This document shows, piece by piece, positions 7,649 through 14,154 of a DNA stretch of 43,348 nucleotides (position 1 is its first letter; each line of letters opens with the position of its first letter). Under the pieces are notes generated by a model that did not search any database, had not been told where the DNA came from, and saw only the letters and a program-made list of their open reading frames with translations. The translations under genes were made by a program, and so were the position numbers. Source of the DNA: Rhodanobacteraceae bacterium (GTDB lineage Bacteria; Acidobacteriota; Terriglobia; Terriglobales; Acidobacteriaceae); NCBI GenBank assembly GCA_903970285.1, contig CAJCHN010000028.1:1-43348 (forward strand). Reading direction: 5' to 3'.

Positions 7649-8364
7649 CGATTCTCCTTGGAGAGGTTCTGCAGCAGACCCTGCATGATGCGGATCTCGG
7701 CGCGCTGGGTGTTGTCGACGTCGGTGGCGAAGTTGAAGAGATCGGCGTCCTGGCCGGCTCCGGGAGACTTGAAGAGCTGGTCGACCATGGTGAGGGCACC
7801 GGTGTGGTGCTGGATCATGCCGGTGAGGAAGAGGCGATCGAACTGTGGGCCGGAGGCTTTGCGCAGCGAGTCCATCTGCGCGGGGGTGAGCATGCCGGGC
7901 ATCAGCGGCATGGGATTGCCGGACATATCCATGTCCGGCATACCCGGCATGGACATGGAAGTGGGTTGGTTGCGAGCTTGGAGCCAGCGGCGCATGAACT
8001 TCATCTCGTCGGCCTGGGAGATGGAGATCTTCTCGCCGAGCTCGCGAATCTGCGGATTGGTGGTGTGGGAGGGGATGAGTGCGGTCATCTCGACCGCCTG
8101 GCCGTGGTGCATGATCATGCCCTGCATGAAGGCGGTGTCGGCTTGTGAGATTTTCGGCAGCGAGCCGGTGGTGGTGGCGGGAAGGGTTACGCTGGGGCGC
8201 CCGGGCGCGCCGGGCTGGACGATGGGGGCCGAGCGGCTGGGCGCGGAAGATGTTGGGGCGGCTTGTGGCTGGGCGGCTGGTGGCGGGGCGGCCTGGGGAT
8301 AGCAGGGCACGGTGGGGCCGGCGACGATCAAGAGGCGCAACAGGATGGAACGGTAGGAAGGCAT
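7645..8364 (-). CDS. Exported DUF305 protein with Met-rich segment
   Basis: The 239-residue protein starts MPSYRSILLRLLIVAGPTVP, a signal peptide, followed by a Pro/Ala-rich linker. Two DUF305 (ferritin-like four-helix) halves follow. The first carries FMQGMIMHHGQAVEMTALI and ADEMKFMRRWLQ, the second LTGMIQHHTGALTMVDQLF and AEIRIMQGLLQNL. Paired His and Met residues are the family's presumed metal ligands. Between the halves (about 136-158) runs MPGMPDMDMSGNPMPLMPGM, seven Met in 20 residues, as in periplasmic copper-binding proteins. Start 8364 is chosen at the signal peptide; an upstream ATG at 8403 would add 13 non-hydrophobic residues. It is the first gene of a two-gene operon with the LVIVD protein. 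The copper or silver role is inferred. Confidence 0.88.
   Translation of the reverse strand: MPSYRSILLRLLIVAGPTVPCYPQAAPPPAAQPQAAPTSSAPSRSAPIVQPGAPGRPSVTLPATTTGSLPKISQADTAFMQGMIMHHGQAVEMTALIPSHTTNPQIRELGEKISISQADEMKFMRRWLQARNQPTSMSMPGMPDMDMSGNPMPLMPGMLTPAQMDSLRKASGPQFDRLFLTGMIQHHTGALTMVDQLFKSPGAGQDADLFNFATDVDNTQRAEIRIMQGLLQNLSKENR
7917..7940. other. Perfect 10-bp inverted repeat inside the DUF305 gene
   Basis: TGCCGGACAT (7917-7926), a 4-nt loop, then ATGTCCGGCA (7931-7940). It lies in the codons of the Met-rich segment, so it may be a by-product of repeated Met-Pro/Asp-Met codons or a real mRNA hairpin. Confidence 0.6.
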
Positions 8365-8443
8365 GAGGGTTCGTTTGGGTGAATCTACCACAAAGGCGGA
8401 CACGGGGCGGGCACTCTCGGGCGCAGGCCGCGTGGGCGCTGCG

Positions 8444-8449
8444 TAGAAT
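8444..8449 (+). promoter_or_regulatory. Candidate -10 hexamer (TAGAAT), 7 nt before start
   Basis: TAGAAT ends 7 nt before ATG 8457, matching leaderless geometry. The intervening CGGAGCG could alternatively serve as a weak ribosome binding site. No clear -35 was found. Confidence 0.4.
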
Positions 8450-8456
8450 CGGAGCG

Positions 8457-9251
8457 ATGAGCTGGCGTGAGGAGACCGGGCGTGAGCATGGAGCGGCGAT
8501 CTATCCGGGCCTGCGCGGCCGAGTCGCGGTGGTGACGGGCGGGGCTTCGGGAATCGGGGAGGCGATCGTGGAGGCGCTGGTCCGGCAGCAGGCGCGGGTG
8601 GTGTTTCTGGATGTGCAGGCGCAGGCCGGGGAGGCGCTGGTTGAGCGGCTGAAGGCGAGTGCAGACGCAGGGCCGGTGTTTCTGCGCTGCGACCTCACGG
8701 ATGCGGCGGAGCTGAAGCTGGTGCTGCAACGGATCGATGCTGATTTCGGGCGTGTGGACGTACTGGTGAACAACGCCGGCAACGATACGCGTCATGCCAT
8801 CGAGGAGGTGACGCCGGAGTCCTGGGACCGCACGATGGCGGTCAACCTGAAGCATCACTTCTTCATGGTGCAGGGTTTGCTGCCGGCCATGCGCAGGGCG
8901 GGCGCGGCTTCGGTGATCAACCTGAGTTCCATTGCGTGGATGATCCCATCGACCGGGCTGCCGGTGTACGTGGCGGCGAAGGCGGCGATCGTGGGGCTCA
9001 CGAGGACGCTGGCGCACGAGCTTGGCGGGGAAAATATCCGGGTCAACTGCGTGCTGCCGGGAGCGATCGCCACTGAGCGGCAGCTGCGGCTGTGGCTGAC
9101 GCCGACGTATCAGGCCGAGGTGCTCGCACGACAGGCGCTGAAACGGCTGATCACGCCGGAGGAGGTGGCACGGATGGTGCTGTTTCTGGCGTCGGATGAG
9201 AGCTCCGCGGTGACGAACCAGAGCTTTGTGGTGGATGGCGGGTGGGTGTGA
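8457..9251 (+). CDS. Short-chain dehydrogenase/reductase (SDR)
   Basis: The 264-residue classical SDR has the cofactor motif TGGASGIG (27-34), the NNAG motif (VLVNNAGNDTRHAIE), the catalytic Ser in INLSSIAW, and Tyr171 and Lys175 in YVAAK. The C-terminal segment SSAVTNQSFVVDGGWV is typical of the family. It probably oxidises a sugar or hydroxy-acid with NAD(P); the substrate cannot be read from sequence. The start at 8457 fits the usual SDR length; the frame is open to 8379, but that part overlaps the divergent DUF305 gene's 5' region. It is divergent from DUF305 and convergent with rplI, so it is monocistronic. Confidence 0.92.
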   Translation: MSWREETGREHGAAIYPGLRGRVAVVTGGASGIGEAIVEALVRQQARVVFLDVQAQAGEALVERLKASADAGPVFLRCDLTDAAELKLVLQRIDADFGRVDVLVNNAGNDTRHAIEEVTPESWDRTMAVNLKHHFFMVQGLLPAMRRAGAASVINLSSIAWMIPSTGLPVYVAAKAAIVGLTRTLAHELGGENIRVNCVLPGAIATERQLRLWLTPTYQAEVLARQALKRLITPEEVARMVLFLASDESSAVTNQSFVVDGGWV

Positions 9252-9266
9252 AGGTTTTGTAAAGGA

Positions 9267-9300
9267 AAGCCCCGCTCGCCACGGGGCGTGGGCGGGGCTC
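9267..9300 (-). terminator. Terminator of the rpsF-rpsR-rplI end of the cluster
   Basis: AGCCCCGC (9268-9275) pairs with GCGGGGCT (9292-9299); the loop is GC-rich. On the minus strand the stem is followed by a pyrimidine-rich stretch (TTTCCTTT), 19-50 nt after the rplI stop. Confidence 0.65.
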
Positions 9301-9317
9301 TGGTGGCTGGGAGAGAC

Positions 9318-9794
9318 TTAGGCGGCGGAGGACGCTGCGGTCTCTTCCGGGTTGTCGCTGACGATGGTGACCTTGACGTGCGCGGTCACCTCGCGGTGCA
9401 GCTTAATGGGAACGTGGAACTCGCCGAGAGTCTTGAGCGGCTCTTCGAGAGCGATCTTGCGGCGGTCCACGGTATAGCTCTGGGCTTCGAGCGCGTGAGC
9501 GATATCACCGGACGTGACCGAGCCGAAGAGGTGTTCGCCGTCACCGACCTTGCGCTCGAAGGTGAGCTCGACGGCGGTGATCTGCTTGGCGAGGTCTTCG
9601 GACTGAGACTTTTCCTTGGCCGACTTGCGGATGGCTGAGGCCTTCATCTGGGCGATGACGGCCTTGTTGGCCGAGGTGGCTTCAATGGCGAGCTTGCCGG
9701 GCAGCAGGTAGTTGCGTCCGTAGCCGTCGGCTACCTTGACGACGTCGCCGCGGTGGCCGAGCTTGAGGACATCTTCTTTGAGAATGACTTCCAT
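9318..9794 (-). CDS. rplI: 50S ribosomal protein L9
   Basis: The 158-residue L9 begins MEVILKEDVLKLGHRGDVVK and continues VADGYGRNYLLPGKLAIEAT, the conserved 23S-binding N-domain. A long central helix (AQMKASAIRKSAKEKSQSED) and a C-domain (LFGSVTSGDIAHALEAQ, HVPIKLHREVTAHVKV) follow. A short Ala/Ser tail lies beyond the usual end at about 148-150. L9 sits at the base of the L1 stalk and affects frame maintenance. It is the last gene of the cluster, followed by a terminator. A 125-nt gap with G-rich inverted repeats separates it from rpsR. Confidence 0.97.
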   Translation of the reverse strand: MEVILKEDVLKLGHRGDVVKVADGYGRNYLLPGKLAIEATSANKAVIAQMKASAIRKSAKEKSQSEDLAKQITAVELTFERKVGDGEHLFGSVTSGDIAHALEAQSYTVDRRKIALEEPLKTLGEFHVPIKLHREVTAHVKVTIVSDNPEETAASSAA

Positions 9795-9843
9795 GTTGAA
9801 TCTCCAGTGTTCTTGCGCGGGTCTGTGGTCCGTCCGCGAGGAA

Positions 9844-9912
9844 GCAGGGTGTAGGAGTAGGGACTAGGGTTGAGCATGCGGGTTCTACACCCTGCAGCCC
9901 TATCCCTACACC
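9844..9912. repeat. G-rich repeats and 11-bp inverted repeat between rpsR and rplI
   Basis: GCAGGGTGTAG (9844-9854) and CTACACCCTGC (9885-9895) form a perfect 11-bp inverted repeat. A second opposing copy of the GGTGTAGGGATAGGG type ends at 9912. It sits in the mRNA just upstream of rplI and could be a dispersed repeat or an RNA structure tuning rplI. Confidence 0.6.
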
Positions 9913-9919
9913 ATGGCAG

Positions 9920-10291
9920 TTAGAAGCGGGCCGCGAAGGCGAGCAGGGCGATGTTGCGCGACTGCTTGATGGCGAGCGAGAGGCGGCGCTGGTGGCGGGT
10001 ACATACCCCGGTCAGACGGCGCGGGACGATTTTGCCACGCTCGGCGACGAAGCCCTGCAGCAGGCGGACGTCGCGGTAGCTGATGGCGTCGATCTTCTCG
10101 GTGCAGAACTTGCACACCTTCTTGCGGCGGAAGAACTTGCGTCCGCCAGGGCCGCCGCCAGGTGCGCCGGCCGGGCGAGGAGCGCCGGGGGCGCCGGCGG
10201 GGCGCGGCGTGCGGGGGGTGTAGGGACGAGCTTCGGTGGCAGCAGGCGCGGATGCCTGCTCGGGTGCGGCGTTGGTGATTTCGTCAGCCAT
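9920..10291 (-). CDS. rpsR: 30S ribosomal protein S18 with long Pro/Ala/Gly N-terminal extension
   Basis: The 123-residue protein has a standard S18 core at about 51-123: [16 protein letters not shown], then [19 protein letters not shown], then [15 protein letters not shown] and [15 protein letters not shown]18 binds S6 on the 30S platform. Family members are usually 75-90 residues. Here the first 50 residues form a tail of the [17 protein letters not shown] type. Start 10291 is chosen because the core has no good internal ATG with a ribosome binding site. It lies between rpsF and rplI. S6 here carries a matching low-complexity tail at its C-terminus. Confidence 0.95.
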   Translation of the reverse strand: MADEITNAAPEQASAPAATEARPYTPRTPRPAGAPGAPRPAGAPGGGPGGRKFFRRKKVCKFCTEKIDAISYRDVRLLQGFVAERGKIVPRRLTGVCTRHQRRLSLAIKQSRNIALLAFAARF

Positions 10292-10312
10292 TTTTCTTCA
10301 GATCCTTATCAG

Positions 10313-10340
10313 GGCGTTCTACGTTGGGCGTTGTACGTCG
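10313..10340 (+). repeat. Dispersed GTTCTACGTTGTACGTT-type motif, copy 3
   Basis: GGCGTTCTACGTTGGGCG followed by TTGTACGTCG fills the rpsF-rpsR gap. It combines the GTTCTACGTT and TTGTACGT parts seen in the other copies. Confidence 0.5.
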
Positions 10341-10370
10341 ATGATTTTCCGAGGCGTGGGTCGGCGCAGC

Positions 10371-10886
10371 TTAGGCGTTGACCGGCTCGGCGGGCGCTTC
10401 GACGGGCGTGGCAGCCTCGGCGGCGGGTGTCTCAGCGGCGGGTGTCTCAGCGGCGGGCTCGGACGCGGCCACAGGCGCATCCACGGCGGCGGCGGGAGCC
10501 GACGACGGGAAGGGGTGCGCTGGCTGAACCGGAATGGCGCTGCGCTTGACGTGGGTATCGCGGTGCGCCTTGATCTTGGCCAGACGCTTCTCCTCCTCGT
10601 CCATGCGCACGGTGATGAACTTGATAACGGGTTCGGAGACGCGCAGGCGGCGTTCGATCTCGGTGATCAGCTTGCCCTCGGCAGCGATGGTGAGCAGCAC
10701 ATAGAAGCCGTCGTTGAACTTGCGGACAGTGTAGGCGAGTCGCCGCCGGCCCATCTTCTCGGTCGAGCGGACTTCGCCGCCGCCATCGGTGACGTTCTTC
10801 TGGAAGCCTTCGATCAGCTTGTCGAGGTCTGCTTCTTCAACGTCCGGCCGGACAATGAACATAATTTCGTAGGTGCGGTCATTCAT
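10371..10886 (-). CDS. rpsF: 30S ribosomal protein S6 with Pro/Ala-rich C-terminal tail
   Basis: The 171-residue S6 has a ferredoxin-like core at 1-95: NDRTYEIMFIVRPDVEEAD, GGGEVRSTEKMGRRRLAYTV, FNDGFYVLLTIAAEGKLITE and RRLRVSEPVIKFITVRMDEE. A basic linker follows, then an extension (about 115-171) of the AAAVDAPVAASEPAAETPAA type. S6 pairs with S18 on the small-subunit platform, and the family is usually 95-140 residues. The tail contains a tandem repeat of AAETPAAETPAAEAATP type, visible in DNA as a duplicated GGCGGGTGTCTCAGC block (about 10421-10450). It is the first of rpsF-rpsR-rplI. Confidence 0.96.
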   Translation of the reverse strand: MNDRTYEIMFIVRPDVEEADLDKLIEGFQKNVTDGGGEVRSTEKMGRRRLAYTVRKFNDGFYVLLTIAAEGKLITEIERRLRVSEPVIKFITVRMDEEEKRLAKIKAHRDTHVKRSAIPVQPAHPFPSSAPAAAVDAPVAASEPAAETPAAETPAAEAATPVEAPAEPVNA

Positions 10887-10901
10887 AGGGCTACTTCTTT
10901 C

Positions 10902-10945
10902 TGCGAAGTTCTGCTTCGCACCGTGAAGGTCTTCGATCGGCCTTC
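10902..10945 (-). promoter_or_regulatory. Structured rpsF leader; possible S6:S18 autoregulatory site
   Basis: Two hairpins precede rpsF. TGCGAAG/CTTCGCA (10902-10920) lies just before the start codon region. GAAGG/CCTTC (10925-10945) has a loop that on the mRNA begins CCG. Leaders that bind the S6:S18 dimer through a CCG-containing bulge are known upstream of rpsF in many phyla. The match here is only suggestive. Confidence 0.3.
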
Positions 10946-11020
10946 AAGCGGTCTGGAGACTGCCAGGGAGTAGGTTTCAGGGACGAGCTTGCCTGAACCC
11001 AAGGATAAGTGTACCGCTTT

Positions 11021-11668
11021 TTACTGCGCCGCGTTCCTGTCTGCAGGGGCTTCGGGTTCGCCGTTGACCTTGCGGTTGAACTCGTTCATCGCCTTCTTGA
11101 CGCCGTCCGTGAGGATCATCTCCGTCGCCCGAACGACCTTGTCCAGCACTTCATCCAGCTCCTGCAGCTGCATCCTGCGCATGGGACTGAGCAGGTAGTT
11201 GGTGCCGCCGGCTTTCACCTCGCGTCCGGTAACGGTGGGCGGCTTGCCGACCCCGATGCGGATGCGCAGGAACTCTTCCGTGCCCAGGGTAGCGAGGATG
11301 GACTTAATCCCGTTATGCCCTGCAGCCGAACCGCGTTCGCGAATGCGAAGCTGCCCGAGCGGGATGGCAAGCTCGTCGTAGAGCACGATCAGGTCTTCGG
11401 CTGGTTCGCCCTTGGTGAAAGGCCCCAGCTCCAGGTCTTTCAGGAGCGCAGCCACGGAGAGTCCGCTGAGATTCATGAAGGTCTCGGGCTTGGCCAGCAG
11501 GACATCCTGGTTGGCGATCCGGGCCTTCGCGGTCAAGGCTTTGCCGCGGCGGTTGGTGACTGACACGCCGCAGACCTCGGCCAGACGATCGATGGCGAGA
11601 AAGCCGGCGTTGTGCGGAGTGAACTGATACTCGATTCCAGGATTGCCAAGGCCGACGATCAGTTTCAT
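11021..11668 (-). CDS. pth: Peptidyl-tRNA hydrolase
   Basis: The 215-residue Pth recycles peptidyl-tRNA by cleaving the ester bond. It shows KLIVGLGNPGIEYQFTPHNA (conserved Asn, and catalytic His at about residue 20), KPETFMNLSG (conserved Asn), ILYDELAIP-type VLYDELAIPLGQLRIRERG (catalytic Asp) and SAAGHNGIKSI. The core ends near residue 190; a short KVNGEPEAPADRNAAQ tail follows. Start 11668 matches the family's N-terminal MKLIVGLGNPG. It lies 85 nt after rplY and 134 nt before rpsF, in the common rplY-pth order. Confidence 0.97.
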   Translation of the reverse strand: MKLIVGLGNPGIEYQFTPHNAGFLAIDRLAEVCGVSVTNRRGKALTAKARIANQDVLLAKPETFMNLSGLSVAALLKDLELGPFTKGEPAEDLIVLYDELAIPLGQLRIRERGSAAGHNGIKSILATLGTEEFLRIRIGVGKPPTVTGREVKAGGTNYLLSPMRRMQLQELDEVLDKVVRATEMILTDGVKKAMNEFNRKVNGEPEAPADRNAAQ

Positions 11669-11752
11669 AGCGGGTTCGAGCGAGGGTATAAGGGATGGGG
11701 CGCAGGGCGCAGCTCTTCTCTCCCCTGCACCCCAGCCCGAACACCGTCTGCA

Positions 11753-12433
11753 CTACTTCTTCTTGGCTTCGGCTGCCGGAGCGGCGGCGGCGGCATCGCC
11801 CTTACCCTTTTTGGCGACTTCGGGCTCGGCCACGGGCGCGACCACTTCGGCGGCGGCCTCTTCCTTCACGATGGTGACGTGAGCGACCAGCGCGTTCTCA
11901 TCGCCAAGGAACTTCAGCTTGCCGGTATGCGGCAAGTCGGAGATGTGGATGGCGCCGTAGAGTTCGAGATTGGTGACGTCAACGTCGAGGTGATCCGGAA
12001 TGTCACCCGGGAGGCATTCGACCTCAACCTCGCGCAGCACCTGGTCCAAAATGCCGCCGGAGTTCTTGACGCCCGCGGCGGTGCCGGTAAGCTGCACGGG
12101 AACCGAAACGCGCATGGCTTTATCCATGGCGATGCGCTTGAAGTCGATGTGCAGGAGCTTGCCCTTGATGGGCTCGTGCTGCCAGTCGACGATCATGGCC
12201 TTGACCAGCGGCGCACCTTCGACGTTGAGGTCGAAGATGGTGTTGTGGCCGGACTCGGAGTGGAGGATGCGGGTGACGACCCGGGGGTCGACGGCGACGG
12301 CAACGGCTTCCTGGCCGGCTCCGTAAACGACTGCGGGAATCTTGCCTTCCACGCGAACGCGGCGGGCATGGTTCTTGTTGAACTTGCCGGTACGCGGCGT
12401 GGCGACGACTGCGTCGAACTTCTGTGAGGCCAT
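11753..12433 (-). CDS. rplY: 50S ribosomal protein L25, long Ctc/TL5 type
   Basis: The 226-residue L25 has a 5S-rRNA-binding N-domain (about 1-95): GKFNKNHARRVRVEGKIPAV, VVYGAGQEAVAVAVD and LVKAMIVDWQHEPIKGKLLH followed by IDF. A Ctc-type C-domain (about 100-190) contains VPVQLTGTAAGVKNSGGILD and CLPGDIPDHLDVDVTNL. The tail (195-226) is Ala/Glu/Lys-rich and ends EAKKK. The two-domain form is the usual one outside enterobacteria. It sits between prs and pth. The gap to prs is 173 nt and holds only short repeats (GGGATCAG twice). Confidence 0.96.
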   Translation of the reverse strand: MASQKFDAVVATPRTGKFNKNHARRVRVEGKIPAVVYGAGQEAVAVAVDPRVVTRILHSESGHNTIFDLNVEGAPLVKAMIVDWQHEPIKGKLLHIDFKRIAMDKAMRVSVPVQLTGTAAGVKNSGGILDQVLREVEVECLPGDIPDHLDVDVTNLELYGAIHISDLPHTGKLKFLGDENALVAHVTIVKEEAAAEVVAPVAEPEVAKKGKGDAAAAAPAAEAKKK

Positions 12434-12606
12434 GGTTGGAGATCCTTTCGGGCACGAGCGTTGGTTGCGGGATCAGGGCTCAGCGCCCCGGGATCAGACA
12501 GCCTGTATAGCTCGCTCCGTTTGCGGAATCACTCCGCTGAGGGTGAGATCTTGCGTTGTCCGAGGATCTTTACTGAGCTCCAAAACTCCGAGCCCCGACC
12601 CCTGCC

Positions 12607-13725
12607 TTAGTTGAACAGCGTCGAGACGCTGGTCTCCATGTGGATGCTTTCGATGGCACGGCCCAGCAGGCCGGCAATCGAGAGCACCTTGATCTTCGCC
12701 ACCTGCTTTGCCTCTTCGCGCAGCGGGATGGTGTTGGTGACGACCAGTTCGGTGAGCCGGCTGGCGGCGATACGCTCGATGGCCGGGCCTGAGAGCACCG
12801 GGTGCGAAGCGCAGGCGTAGACCTTGCCGGCTCCCTGGGCGAGCAGCGCATCGACGGTTTTGACGAGCGTGCCGCCGGTATCGATGATGTCGTCGAGGAT
12901 GAGGCAGGTTCGCCCGCGCACATCGCCGATGACATTCATCACCTCGGTGACGTTGATGTCGGTTCGCCGCTTGTCGACGATGGCCAACGGAACGTCCAGC
13001 TTTTTGGCGAAGAATCTCGCCCGTTCGACTCCGCCTGCGTCCGGGCTGACCACAGTCAGGCTGGGCAGGTGGAGGTCCCGAAAGTAGCCAACCAGCACCG
13101 GACTGGCGAACAGGTGGTCGACCGGGATGTTGAAGAAACCTTGAATCTGCGCGGCGTGAAGATCCACCAGCAGGGCGCGGTTGGCGCCGGCGGTGGTCAG
13201 CAGGTCAGCGACCAGTTTGGAGCTGATGGCGACGCGGGGACGGTCCTTCCGGTCCTGCCGGGCATAGCCATAGTACGGAATCACCACGGTGATGCGCGCG
13301 GCGGACGCCCGCTTGAGCGCGTCGATCATAATCAGCAACTCCATGATGTGCTGATCGACCGGGAAACATGTCGGCTGGATAACAAAGACGTCGGCGCCGC
13401 GAACGTTCTCGAGCAGTTGAAAGTAAACCTCGCCGTCGGAGAATCTCTGCATCCTGGTCTCGCCAAGGGGCACACCGACGAACTTGCAGACCTCCTCGGC
13501 GAGCGCCTTGTTGGCTTCGCCGGAGAAGATCTTGAAACGCTTCGCCTCGCTCAGCCGGCCCGATCTTTTTTTCTCAGGCGCGGCCTTCGCGGAGGCGGAT
13601 TGCGGTGCTGCGGGTGGTTCGAGCAGCGCGACGCCGAGTTCCGAGGCGGTTTGGTCCATTTCGCTCAGCTGTTCGTCGCGCGCTAAATCAGGGGGAAGAA
13701 CCGTCATCGTGTCGGTTTGTTTCAC
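12607..13725 (-). CDS. prs: Ribose-phosphate pyrophosphokinase
   Basis: The 372-residue protein makes PRPP from ribose 5-phosphate and ATP for nucleotide, His and Trp synthesis. The core (about 60-372) shows FKIFSGEANKALAEEVCKFV, RGADVFVIQPTCFPVDQHIM, IPYYGYARQDRKDRPR, LLVDLHAAQIQGFFNIPVDH, VSPDAGGVERARFFAKKL and the PRPP loop ILDDIIDTGGTLVKT. Class I Prs is about 315 residues, so the first 55-60 (LLEPPAAPQSASAKAAPEKK) are an extra low-complexity leader. The GTG start at 13725 has a good AAAGGAG site upstream, which supports the long form. It follows tRNA-Gln and ispE. Confidence 0.96.
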   Translation of the reverse strand: MKQTDTMTVLPPDLARDEQLSEMDQTASELGVALLEPPAAPQSASAKAAPEKKRSGRLSEAKRFKIFSGEANKALAEEVCKFVGVPLGETRMQRFSDGEVYFQLLENVRGADVFVIQPTCFPVDQHIMELLIMIDALKRASAARITVVIPYYGYARQDRKDRPRVAISSKLVADLLTTAGANRALLVDLHAAQIQGFFNIPVDHLFASPVLVGYFRDLHLPSLTVVSPDAGGVERARFFAKKLDVPLAIVDKRRTDINVTEVMNVIGDVRGRTCLILDDIIDTGGTLVKTVDALLAQGAGKVYACASHPVLSGPAIERIAASRLTELVVTNTIPLREEAKQVAKIKVLSIAGLLGRAIESIHMETSVSTLFN

Positions 13726-14028
13726 GGTGGAGCTCCTTTGGCTGGTTGACCTTAGGGGTATCCTGCAGCTTCTGCCTGGGCTCCGCCGCTGGTTGGCGGC
13801 GGTACTTCAATCAAGAAATAGAAGACTTCCGGTTCTTTCCTTTTACTGCTTGTACTGACGCCTGGTTTCGGCGAGAAGTGCAAATTTCATTCATCGGCGG
13901 CGGCTCCCTTCAAGGAGCGTGCCGCAAATCCCTGGTTCGTGCTGTTCACCCATGTTCTTCGGGTGAACGTCCGCGCGGCCCTCAGGCTGCCGGACGTGTC
14001 GGGCGTTTCGGGCGTTTCGATCGACGCT
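13726..14028 (-). other. 303-nt gap between tRNA-Gln and prs, with two hairpins
   Basis: No gene was supported. CCGCCGC/GCGGCGG (13783-13802, 6-nt loop) lies about 60 nt before prs. GTTCACCC/GGGTGAAC (13944-13968, 9-nt loop) lies about 60 nt after the tRNA and may end its transcript, though no T-run follows. GGGCGTTTC is tandemly duplicated near 14001-14019. Confidence 0.5.
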
Positions 14029-14102
14029 TGGTTGGGCGACTAGGATTCGAACCTAGATTAAGTGCTCCAAAGGCACCTGACCTACCATTGGTCGATCGCC
14101 CA
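14029..14102 (-). tRNA. tRNA-Gln (UUG anticodon)
   Basis: Read on the minus strand, acceptor TGGGCGA pairs with TCGCCCA. The D arm is GACC/GGTC. The anticodon stem GGTGC/GCACT encloses the loop CTTTGGA with anticodon TTG. The T arm is CTAGG TTCGAAT CCTAG. Discriminator A and CCA are encoded (14032 and 14031-14029). The variable loop has four bases. It lies between ispE and prs, a conserved placement. Confidence 0.97.
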
Positions 14103-14124
14103 GCTTTGGCCGCAGCCCTTAGTA

Positions 14125-14154
14125 AGTATAGCTGCGGTTCCATCACTCTGCGAA
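14125..14154 (-). promoter_or_regulatory. Candidate promoter for tRNA-Gln
   Basis: On the minus strand TTCGCA (14154-14149), 18 nt, TATACT (14130-14125). The -35 lies inside the end of ispE, and the expected start is about 12-15 nt before the tRNA. CCGCAGC/GCTGCGG (14110-14137) also flanks the -10 and could form a hairpin instead. Confidence 0.4.

Noticed and set aside
10421..10450. Duplicated block in rpsF as a frameshift or assembly error
   Set aside because: The duplication is in frame and extends a Pro/Ala tail; the core is intact.
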